Source: Verrucomicrobia bacterium UBA2970
GTDB lineage: Bacteria; Verrucomicrobiota; Verrucomicrobiia; Limisphaerales; AAA164-E04
Direction of reading: 5' to 3'
Length of the DNA stretch: 6,896 bases
Assembly (NCBI GenBank): GCA_002348345.1
Contig: DEAY01000097.1
Location: 1 to 6,896 of the forward strand
Within the stretch, counting starts at the first letter, position 1. Every line of letters begins with the position of its first letter. The translations under genes were made by a program, and so were the position numbers. The notes under the pieces are model-generated. The model was not told where the DNA came from. It did no database searches and was given only the letters and a program-made list of their open reading frames with translations. Shown here in pieces: positions 1 through 6,574 of this stretch.

Positions 1-1067
1 GGAACGCGCCGACGATCGGCTCGAATGCGTTTGATGCCCTCAGTCCCTTTGCCACGATCACCGTGCCCATCGAGGCCACCGGCTACGACGAAGCCGCCCT
101 CGGGCAGCCCCTGCTGATCATCGCCGCTTCACTTCGCTATCGGATTCGCGGCGACATTGCCTCCGTCGAAGGGTTTGAGGACAGCGTGACCGGACGCGTC
201 AAGATTCTCGAATCCGTTCAAGGAGCCTCCGTGACGTCGATCGGGGACAGCGCCTTCGACCGCTGCTCGGGCATCTCGGAGGTCATCATCCCGGAGTCGA
301 TCACCGAGATCGCGCGTCGCGCCTTCCGAGATTGTACGGGACTCGAAACCGTACGGATCCCTGACTCCATCACCCGCATCGAAGACGAGGCGTTCAGCGG
401 CTGCACGGCACTCAAAAACCTGACCCTCGGCGAGGCCATCCGCTCGATCGGCAAAGGTGCCTTTCAGGATTGCGCGAGTCTCACCGAAGTGATCGTTCCC
501 GATGAGGTCAACAACGTTGGCGACTTTGCCTTCGCTGACTGCTCATCCCTCGTTTCCATCAAACTCGGTGAACGGGTCAGCAACGTCGGCTCGTGGGCGT
601 TTTCCCAATGCACAAGCCTCGAGTCCATCGAGTTCGGCCCCCGCTTCCGATGGTTCCGCAACGGCGTGCTCGAGGGCTGTCACCAACTGACCCGAGTCGT
701 ATTTCTCGGCAACGCCCCTTCCTATCGCGGCAACATGTTCAGTGCACTGAATCCCGATCTGACCGTCTTTGCCACCGCCGGGGCCCGAGGCTATCGCGCC
801 ACCTTGGGGGGCGCACCCGTTGAATTCCTCGACGGTGAGCGCCCCGAGATTCGTATCCACGGTGCGCGGTTCGACATCGCCGGCAACTTTGTCATTCGCG
901 TCAAAAGCGGCAATGAACAAATCAACGTTTTCCATTCGACCGAACCGGGCACCGCGTTCAAAGCGGTCACCCAGTTCTCGACCCGGGGCGCCAGCGAAGT
1001 CGTCATCCGGGCGGGCTCTCCCGAGCTAGAGGGAGATCTGGGCTTCTTCAGAATCGTCGCCGAATAA
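1..1067 (+). CDS. BspA-like leucine-rich-repeat surface protein, C-terminal part (5' end outside window)
   Basis: The frame is open from base 3, so the true start lies to the left; the GTG at 63 is only an internal codon. Residues below are counted from that codon. Residues 57-215 form seven tandem repeats of exactly 23 residues with the pattern [IV]xx[IV]xxxAFxxCxxLxxVxIPxx. A cysteine recurs at 68, 91, 114, 137, 160, 183 and 206. This is the BspA/Treponema-type LRR_5 pattern. Before it (24-56) is a short beta-rich lead-in, 'LRYRIRG' to 'VQGAS', typical of the start of such a module. After it comes a 'GNAP...ALNPDLT...ARGY' closing segment, then a beta-rich C-terminal module (about 263-334) ending 'LGFFRIVAE'. 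Family members are usually exported and act in adhesion or protein binding; the signal peptide would be off-window. The module assignment is clear, but the ligand is unknown. It ends with TAA and faces the LamG gene. Confidence 0.9.
   Translation, partial: NAPTIGSNAFDALSPFATITVPIEATGYDEAALGQPLLIIAASLRYRIRGDIASVEGFEDSVTGRVKILESVQGASVTSIGDSAFDRCSGISEVIIPESITEIARRAFRDCTGLETVRIPDSITRIEDEAFSGCTALKNLTLGEAIRSIGKGAFQDCASLTEVIVPDEVNNVGDFAFADCSSLVSIKLGERVSNVGSWAFSQCTSLESIEFGPRFRWFRNGVLEGCHQLTRVVFLGNAPSYRGNMFSALNPDLTVFATAGARGYRATLGGAPVEFLDGERPEIRIHGARFDIAGNFVIRVKSGNEQINVFHSTEPGTAFKAVTQFSTRGASEVVIRAGSPELEGDLGFFRIVAE
231..713 (+). repeat. Seven tandem 69-bp coding repeats (23-residue LRR_5 units)
   Basis: Units start at 231, 300, 369, 438, 507, 576 and 645, with an exact 69-base spacing and no indels. 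Each codes for one 23-residue leucine-rich repeat. The cysteine and the 'AF' pair are the most conserved positions. The last unit is degenerate: 'AF' is replaced by 'VL', and it acts as a capping unit. Divergence between units is high at the DNA level, so this is an old protein repeat and not a recent slippage array. Confidence 0.9.
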
Positions 1068-1095
1068 TCGAGGGGCCGTCCACCCGACCCCTCGA
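1068..1095. terminator. Palindromic hairpin between convergent genes, possible bidirectional terminator
   Basis: TCGAGGGG (1068-1075) is exactly complementary to CCCCTCGA (1088-1095) across a 12-base loop. It begins on the first base after the TAA of the LRR gene. No T-run follows on either strand, so it is not a classical intrinsic terminator. Its placement between two facing stop codons suggests a role in transcript end protection or termination for both genes. A weaker 5-bp hairpin (GGTGC at 1117-1121, GCACC at 1128-1132) lies closer to the end of the LamG gene. Confidence 0.45.
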
Positions 1096-1156
1096 ACTCA
1101 ACGCAGTGATGGATTCGGTGCTCTTGGGCACCCGTCTTCAGCGTTCGTGATGGGCG

Positions 1157-4100
1157 CTAGTTCTCCCGGACTTCGACATCATCGATGTAGAACCCCGGCA
1201 GGGGATTGAATTCATCAGTGATGAGGAGAAACTCAATCTTGACCACCCCTCCCACGGCATCGCCGGCCAACCGGATCGTCCTGGGGGTCCAACCGGAAGT
1301 GGCGCCTGCGGCGCGGAACACTTCCTGGATGACCACATTGCTCTTGGGATCGATCACATTGACCACCACGCTGTGAAAATCGATTTCGGCATCCACACTG
1401 TGAAACTCTGAAAACCGGAGATTCGCCACCGATACCTCGGTCAAGTCAATCTCAGGACTTCGCAGAAAGGCCTCACTGAACGGTTCGAAGTCACCGTCAA
1501 GGTCGGTCCCATACACATGGTCCCCACTCGCCGGCGCTCCCGGACCATTCGAGGGGCGTCCGAGCTCCCATTCATCCTTGGCTCCTCCGTGGGTCCAACC
1601 CGGCGCTCCGGATTCAAAATCGTCGAAGAAGATTGGAGGCGGGGGCACCGCGGCGATTTGGTAGAAACCCAATCCATCCCCCGGGGCGGGCACTTCAACT
1701 TCGAAGAGTCCCTCGCCCAGATCTTTGGGGCGCAACCCTTCGATCTCCATCCACTCTCTCTCGGCCGCGCCGGACCGGGACTGCACCACGTGATTTCGAC
1801 TTGAGAACGGCGTGAAGTAGCGCAAGGCCAACCCATTCTCCGTCCGGGTGACCGACTGGATTTCAATCGGGTCGAGTTCCTCGGAAAGCGGTTTTCCATT
1901 CAATCCATTCTGGTAAATCGACAACAAATCATTGGCTGTCAACGCCCGTTGCCAGATTCCGAGATCATCCATCAAGCCCTGGTATGGCCGGTTGATCCAG
2001 TTCCCCTGAGTCGGCTCCACCTCATAATTCCCCAACACCAGGGGATTGGAATTGGGTTCCCCCAACTTCCCTCTGAGCGCACGGCCGACCGGTTCCCCGT
2101 TTCGATACCACTGGATCGTTCCGTTACGAACGACATAAGCGAAATGCTGCCAGGACTCCGCGACCACCGTATCCCGCGGAGCGGAATAGGGCGTCTTGCT
2201 GACCCCGTGCACCCGCGCCACGCCGCCGTTGATCAGCACAAAGTCGTAATTCACGTCCTTGCGAAAGACCCGGTCAAAATCACTGCCTCCCGAAAAAAGA
2301 ACCGGGTTCAACCACACCGAAACCGTCGCCTCCGTTCCCAGCGAGAGTAGATCACTGTGAGGAATGCGAATGTGATCATCTTCCCCATCAAAGGCGATCG
2401 CTCCGCCGATCACGCCGGCGTCAATCGCCCCGTCGCCAAAATTAAGCAACGTGCCATTGAGCCCATTCCCAGTCTGGTCCAGAAGACTGCCATCCGCCAA
2501 TTCGTCAAACGTGAAGTGGGCCACCAACCCACTGGTGATGGCCCCCAGTTCCTCAACTTCAAGGCGGCCGGCCTCACTGTTGCTGCTGCCCTGATCATTG
2601 GTGACGGTGACTGTATACTGACCCGCATCACTGGGCACCAACCGGCTTAGCGTCAGTCGGTTTTCCGTGGCCCCCTCGATCGCTTGGCCGTTCTTGAGCC
2701 ATTGATAGGCGACCGGACGCTTGCCGGTCGCCACGATCTGGAACACCGCCGTCGTGCCTTCCAGTTTCTTTTGTGACTGGGGCTGAACCTCCACCACCGG
2801 TACCCCGGCGACATCCTTCCCCGCAATCTCGAGGATCTCGGCCTCGCGAAGCGGACGCGCCCAGAGGTTCAGTTCATCTAGATTTCCATTCAAGTAGCGA
2901 ACCGCCGTTTCGATATCGTCATAGTTTCCGATATTTAACCCCTCCTCATTCGGACTGCCGAGCCCCCCCGTGGCCGGAGTCCCCACCGGGAAGCCGTTCT
3001 TGTAGAAGAGAACCTCTCCCCCCTTGTAGACGATCGTGAAGTGGTGCCAGACATCAAGTTCCACCGAGCCCTGAGGGGCGTTCGCCTCCCACCCCTTTCG
3101 ATTGACCGTCCCACTGTCATTGCCCGTCCCCGCTCTAACGGCTATCGTTCGCGTCACCGTCCCGGGATCATTCACGATCCGAACTCCCAGATGGTTTCCC
3201 TTCCTCAGGATATAACTCGCGGCGCGATCATAACTCCCGGCGCTCTCCAATTCACCGTAGGAGGAGAGATTGATCCAAAATGAGATTGTGGCCTCATTCC
3301 CGATCGAATTGAGAGCGTCGTGATTGCCAACAGCCACCACACTGCCCACCCCGTCAAAGTGGAGACTGTTTTTCACCTGACCGCTCTGCCACGCCCCGTT
3401 AGGGAATCCCACCAATTCCCCGTTCAAGCCGGAATCCGAATCATCCTTCGCCATCGACCCTGACGTCTCGTCGAACGACCAGGACGCCACCCGACCGGTC
3501 GCGAGACCGGTAACCGGGGTCACGCTCAGCGTCACTCTTGTGCTCGCTACCTCCCCGGACTCGTTTTGGACCCGCACCCAATACTCGCCGCTGTCATTGG
3601 CGCTCGCATCCGGGATCGTCAGGGAAGGACTGGTCTCGGCTCGCAAGGGATCCTCTCCCTTATACCAGAGATAGCGCAGCGTTCCCGCGCCATCCGCCGT
3701 CACCTGCAAGGAGGCCGTCCCCCCCTCAAACAGGGTTTGCGACTCGGGTTGCGTTTGAATCTCAGGCAAGGCACCTTCGACGATCTCGAAGCTTCCCTCG
3801 ATCACCGTCCGGATCTCCGCACCCGACAAGGCCCGTTTCCAGATCAACACCTGATCCATCACCCCGGCAAAAAAATTACCGGAATCGTCCGACCCGATGC
3901 GGAGAGGGAGTTTGTTGTCGTCAATCCTCCCCGGCACGTCCACTGAACCCTTCAACTCCCCATTGATATAGGTTTTCGCCGTGGCCCCATCGAAGACGCC
4001 CGCAATATGGTACCAGGTGTCGGCCTCCAGGGTCTCATCAATGCCCGCCGTGAAATTCGCGCCGCCGTTCTTTACCAAAAAATTCATGCCGCCCGGCCGG

Positions 4101-4516
4101 ACTCCTTGGAGAAAGAAGTAATTATTCCCCTTTTCCAACATGCGATTCCCCGCTCCGCTCCCTTCGAGAACGACATCCGACTTGAACCATGCCATCACCG
4201 TGAGTGCATCCCGCACATCGGCCCCGATTGACGCGTGATCAGGCACTTCGATGTAATTTTCGACACCGTCAAAGGCGATTCCCCCTCCCACCTTGCCCTC
4301 GACCCAGTGGGATTGATCATCGGGAAAATCGTTGAGCACGCCCTCGTTGGTCCCCACGGAATCGGACGCTGTCTGCCCCGAGTTTTCATCAAAGTTCCAC
4401 TCGGCAACCAGCCCCTCTCGGATAGACATTTGCCCGATCAACGGACTCGTAAGCGTGATTCCAACCCACCACAAGAGCGGGCTTCGAAAAAGGAGGAGGA
4501 AGTTTCTCTTCATCAT
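1157..4516 (-). CDS. Secreted multidomain LamG / Ig-like protein with C-terminal MAM-like domain
   Basis: Residues are counted from the ATG at 4516 (1,119 aa). A signal peptide spans about 1-28: basic 'MMKRN', then a hydrophobic run ending 'TSPLIG' before 'QMS'. Three LamG/ConA-like jelly-roll domains follow at about 35-240, 340-565 and 663-868. Each opens with G-[LR]-V-A-x-[WF]-x-F-D-E, has a central 'FDG' strand, and closes with 'MDQVLIW', 'LDELNLW' or 'MDDLGIW'. Cysteine-free Ig-like domains sit between them (about 250-333 and 573-655), with the 'DSGEYWV' and 'DAGQYTV' motifs. Next come a short beta module (883-957, ending 'LGFYQIAA') and a MAM/jelly-roll-like domain (961-1119), with 'FFDDFESGAPGWT' early and 'GFYIDDVEV' near the end. 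No catalytic domain is visible. Such proteins typically bind glycans or act in adhesion. The frame extends to an ATG at 4591, with another at 4534. I prefer 4516 or 4513 because they place a normal signal peptide at the N terminus, though no strong ribosome site supports any of these starts. The protein contains no cysteine. Confidence 0.9.
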   Translation of the reverse strand: MMKRNFLLLFRSPLLWWVGITLTSPLIGQMSIREGLVAEWNFDENSGQTASDSVGTNEGVLNDFPDDQSHWVEGKVGGGIAFDGVENYIEVPDHASIGADVRDALTVMAWFKSDVVLEGSGAGNRMLEKGNNYFFLQGVRPGGMNFLVKNGGANFTAGIDETLEADTWYHIAGVFDGATAKTYINGELKGSVDVPGRIDDNKLPLRIGSDDSGNFFAGVMDQVLIWKRALSGAEIRTVIEGSFEIVEGALPEIQTQPESQTLFEGGTASLQVTADGAGTLRYLWYKGEDPLRAETSPSLTIPDASANDSGEYWVRVQNESGEVASTRVTLSVTPVTGLATGRVASWSFDETSGSMAKDDSDSGLNGELVGFPNGAWQSGQVKNSLHFDGVGSVVAVGNHDALNSIGNEATISFWINLSSYGELESAGSYDRAASYILRKGNHLGVRIVNDPGTVTRTIAVRAGTGNDSGTVNRKGWEANAPQGSVELDVWHHFTIVYKGGEVLFYKNGFPVGTPATGGLGSPNEEGLNIGNYDDIETAVRYLNGNLDELNLWARPLREAEILEIAGKDVAGVPVVEVQPQSQKKLEGTTAVFQIVATGKRPVAYQWLKNGQAIEGATENRLTLSRLVPSDAGQYTVTVTNDQGSSNSEAGRLEVEELGAITSGLVAHFTFDELADGSLLDQTGNGLNGTLLNFGDGAIDAGVIGGAIAFDGEDDHIRIPHSDLLSLGTEATVSVWLNPVLFSGGSDFDRVFRKDVNYDFVLINGGVARVHGVSKTPYSAPRDTVVAESWQHFAYVVRNGTIQWYRNGEPVGRALRGKLGEPNSNPLVLGNYEVEPTQGNWINRPYQGLMDDLGIWQRALTANDLLSIYQNGLNGKPLSEELDPIEIQSVTRTENGLALRYFTPFSSRNHVVQSRSGAAEREWMEIEGLRPKDLGEGLFEVEVPAPGDGLGFYQIAAVPPPPIFFDDFESGAPGWTHGGAKDEWELGRPSNGPGAPASGDHVYGTDLDGDFEPFSEAFLRSPEIDLTEVSVANLRFSEFHSVDAEIDFHSVVVNVIDPKSNVVIQEVFRAAGATSGWTPRTIRLAGDAVGGVVKIEFLLITDEFNPLPGFYIDDVEVREN

Positions 4517-5274
4517 TACTGGGGTTCTAGCCATCGGAAGCGACCCATCCAAATCAGTCAACAAGAAACGGCGCCGGACGGCGGCCTCCATGCCCCAAAA
4601 CGCCCTCGCACGAACACGGTGGCAGGATCCCTTTACTCAACTCACCGCACGAATGCAGGCGGCGTTCGAGACTCACCAGGCGACTGCAATTGGCAGTCTC
4701 GGGGTTTTCCAACTCAGCCATCCACCCCTTGATCCATTCCCAGCAACGACTCCTGGCCATTAGACCGATCGACTTGGATGGCATCACCGCACGGGGTTCC
4801 CAATCGGGGCCGTTCCAATGGTTCGGGCCCGCAGCGATGAATTCGGTTCGGAACAAACGGCTCGACTTGACGCAGGGATAGGTCCCGTTTTCGAACCGCA
4901 GCAACTGGATCAGCGTTCGCCACTGACACCACTCCGTGATCGCCCTCGCCGACAACGGAGCATTCGGGCATTGCAGACCCCATCCCTTCCGGGGCACCCA
5001 TAAACCTGTCAGGTAACACCGCGTTCCCGCGAGTCGCAAACTCGCCTCGGTCTTTGACTTCAAGACGGGGGAAGGATTCTATTTTCCGAGGGACCTTGAA
5101 TTCCTCCCCCTGCGGCATGGCCGGCAGATCCGCCCCTCCGAGGTGAGCTAACAACCGTCGATCCCCCATTCAGCCGCGCTCCTCCAAGGCGTCAATCATC
5201 ACGAAGGTCCCGGTCCTGCTGGAGGACCAATCGCCACGGGTGCAACCCATTCCGACCCCGATCACGAATCCACC
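4517..5274. other. Long stretch without a confidently recognised gene
   Basis: The region between the LamG start and the aldolase leader has no protein I recognise, no RNA gene and no inverted-repeat mobile element. Two minus-strand frames overlap: 4714-5169 (listed separately) and 4554-5063. The second opens with TTG, has no plausible ribosome site, has a stop six codons upstream of the TTG, and its first ATG is about 94 codons in. It is unusually rich in tryptophan, which argues for a shadow or decayed frame, yet its codons mostly end in G or C. A 26-codon minus-strand frame (5170-5250, from 'MGCTRGDW' to 'IDALEERG') ends in TGA immediately before the ATG at 5169. The plus-strand frames read as mirror images. 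The stretch could be a decayed gene, a lineage-specific gene or a long upstream region. Confidence 0.5.
4714..5169 (-). CDS. Possible hypothetical protein, 151 aa, no recognised family
   Basis: The ATG at 5169 is preceded on the minus strand by GGAGGAG, nine bases upstream, which is the best ribosome binding site in the window. The first 60 or so residues (from 'MGDRRLLAHLGGADLP') have an ordinary composition with charged and hydrophobic residues alternating. The second half is rich in proline, arginine and glycine and looks less protein-like, while the overlapping frame 4554-5063 looks about equally good there. One reading is a gene that has suffered a frameshift around 4900-5000. There is no signal peptide, membrane segment or motif I can name. 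It would be transcribed away from the aldolase and toward the LamG gene. It may well not be a real gene. Confidence 0.25.
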   Translation of the reverse strand: MGDRRLLAHLGGADLPAMPQGEEFKVPRKIESFPRLEVKDRGEFATRGNAVLPDRFMGAPEGMGSAMPECSVVGEGDHGVVSVANADPVAAVRKRDLSLRQVEPFVPNRIHRCGPEPLERPRLGTPCGDAIQVDRSNGQESLLGMDQGVDG

Positions 5275-5303
5275 TTCGCCCGGTTCGCGTTTCGATATTT
5301 AAT
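5275..5303 (+). promoter_or_regulatory. Candidate sigma-70-like promoter for the aldolase gene
   Basis: TTTAAT at 5298-5303 matches the -10 consensus at five of six positions. TTCGCC at 5275-5280, spaced by 17 bases, is a weak -35 (three of six). This is the most A+T-rich spot upstream of the aldolase and would give a leader of about 65 bases. The assignment rests on consensus only. Confidence 0.3.
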
Positions 5304-5365
5304 GTAGGAAGGACAAAAAGGCTTTCCATGATCTCTGATCTCCTTTAAACGAGAAGCCGAATTTC

Positions 5366-5368
5366 GAG
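5366..5368 (+). promoter_or_regulatory. Weak Shine-Dalgarno (GAG) for the aldolase
   Basis: GAG sits six bases before the ATG at 5375, in the context TTTCGAGAATAAA. It is a minimal site, but the A-rich spacer and the family's conserved N terminus (MPIATPKQF) support this start over any later one. Confidence 0.45.
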
Positions 5369-5374
5369 AATAAA

Positions 5375-6400
5375 ATGCCGATCGCCACTCCAAAACAATT
5401 TGCCGACATGCTGGATGCCGCCCAGAAGGGCGCTTACGCCTATCCGGCCATCAACTGTGTCAACCTCACCACCTTGAACGCCGCGATGAAGGGATTCGCC
5501 GATTCGAAATCGGACGGAATCATTCAATTCTCGACCGGCGCGGGGCAATTCGCCTCCGGGTTGAACCACAAGGACCCCGTGACGGGGGTGATCGTCCTTG
5601 CCGAGGCCGCTCATCGGCTGGCCGAGCAGTACAACGTCCTCATAGCCCTGAACACTGACCACTGCCAACCCCAGAAGGCCGCCTCGTTCCTGGATCCCTT
5701 GCTGGACGCCACCGAGGCAAGACGGGCCAAGGGCGAGAACAATCTCTTCCAAAACCACATGCTCGACGCGTCCGCGCTCCCCCTTGATGAGAACATGGAA
5801 ATCTCCAAGAAGTATCTCAAGCGATGCGCCGATCTCGAGGTCATTCTCGAGGTGGAGGCCGGCGTCGTCGGCGGCGAGGAGGACGGAGCCGCAGGAACCG
5901 AGGACACCCCCGAGGAGCACCTCTACACCACCCCCGAGGACATGGTGGCCGTTCACGAAGCCCTGGCCGAGATCGGGCGCTTCACCTTCGCCGCCACCTT
6001 CGGCAATGTCCACGGACACTACAAACCAGGAGCCGTCAAGCTCCGGCCCGAGATTCTCAAGGAGGGTCAGGCCGCCGTTCAGGAGAAATACGGCCAAGAT
6101 GCCGAATTCGACCTGGTGTTCCATGGTGGATCCGGCAGCCTTCTTGAAGAGATCCGCGAGACCCTCGAATACGGGGTCATCAAGATGAACGTCGATACGG
6201 ACACCCAGTATGCCTTCACCCGTCCGGTTGCTAGCCATATTTTCTCCAACTACGAGGGCGTCTTAAAGATCGACGGAGAGATTGGAAACAAGAAGGTCTA
6301 CGATCCCCGAAGCTATCTGAAGAAGGCGGAGGAAAACATGGCGGCCCGAACCGCCAAAGCCTGCGAAGACCTCCTGTCGACGGGAAAATCGATCCTCTAG
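5375..6400 (+). CDS. fba: Class II fructose-bisphosphate aldolase
   Basis: This enzyme reversibly cleaves fructose 1,6-bisphosphate to glyceraldehyde 3-phosphate and dihydroxyacetone phosphate in glycolysis and gluconeogenesis; it is cytosolic and metal-dependent. The 341-residue frame is complete and close to the length of class IIA enzymes such as E. coli FbaA (about 359). By family comparison, the catalytic Asp is D95 in 'NTDHC', and the zinc ligands are H96, H213 ('FGNVHGHYKPG') and H250 ('VFHGGSGS'). E161 with 'GGEEDG' (166-171) matches the conserved acidic loop of class IIA enzymes, followed by 'LYTTPEDM'. G251-S255 and N272-D276 ('KMNVDTDTQYAFTRP') match the phosphate-binding and substrate loops. 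Nothing essential is missing. It stands alone, with its own leader and a strong terminator 30 bases after the stop, so it is probably a single-gene transcript. The sequence indicates the IIA subgroup over the IIB (tagatose/GatY) subgroup. Confidence 0.97.
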   Translation: MPIATPKQFADMLDAAQKGAYAYPAINCVNLTTLNAAMKGFADSKSDGIIQFSTGAGQFASGLNHKDPVTGVIVLAEAAHRLAEQYNVLIALNTDHCQPQKAASFLDPLLDATEARRAKGENNLFQNHMLDASALPLDENMEISKKYLKRCADLEVILEVEAGVVGGEEDGAAGTEDTPEEHLYTTPEDMVAVHEALAEIGRFTFAATFGNVHGHYKPGAVKLRPEILKEGQAAVQEKYGQDAEFDLVFHGGSGSLLEEIRETLEYGVIKMNVDTDTQYAFTRPVASHIFSNYEGVLKIDGEIGNKKVYDPRSYLKKAEENMAARTAKACEDLLSTGKSIL

Positions 6401-6429
6401 GGATTCAGATCCCCGGTTCCTTTGACCAC

Positions 6430-6462
6430 GAGCGGCCCCTCCGGGGGACCGCTCTTTTTTTT
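6430..6462 (+). terminator. Intrinsic terminator of the aldolase gene
   Basis: GAGCGG (6430-6435) pairs with CCGCTC (6449-6454). An inner CCCC/GGGG stem is offset by a single bulged A and closed by a short TCC-containing loop. Eight Ts follow at 6455-6462. It lies 30 bases downstream of the aldolase stop codon and acts on the + strand only, since no T-run flanks the stem on the other side. Confidence 0.93.
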
Positions 6463-6574
6463 GGATTCGCGAACCGCAGCAGGCAGGGTCGCGCGGAAAC
6501 AAGCGTAACCTTCACTCGATTTGGTTTCCATTGACAGTAATCAATGTCTCTCTTGAAAAACCGTCCAACGAAGC

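Noticed and set aside
231..713. CRISPR-like or satellite array suggested by the exact 69-base period
   Set aside because: The periodicity comes from 23-residue protein repeats. DNA identity between units is too low for CRISPR repeats, and the frame is continuously open.
543..935. 130-codon minus-strand frame inside the LRR gene
   Set aside because: It is the mirror of the LRR coding frame, with no ribosome site and no recognisable motif; the 23-residue repeat pattern settles the sense strand.
3538..3966. Overlapping plus-strand frames of 126-142 codons inside the LamG gene
   Set aside because: They are rich in Arg, Pro and Ser, as expected of shadows of a GC-rich gene, and the minus strand carries clear LamG and Ig motifs across this interval.
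4556..4561. TTGACT on the minus strand upstream of the LamG start as a -35 box
   Set aside because: It is close to consensus, but no acceptable -10 lies 16-18 bases downstream; the nearest A+T-rich hexamer is about 26 bases away.
5345..6238. 297-codon open frame on the minus strand opposite the aldolase
   Set aside because: It is the antisense shadow of the aldolase gene. Its Leu/Gly/Val-rich composition mirrors GC-rich codons, and the plus strand has an unmistakable enzyme with all active-site motifs.
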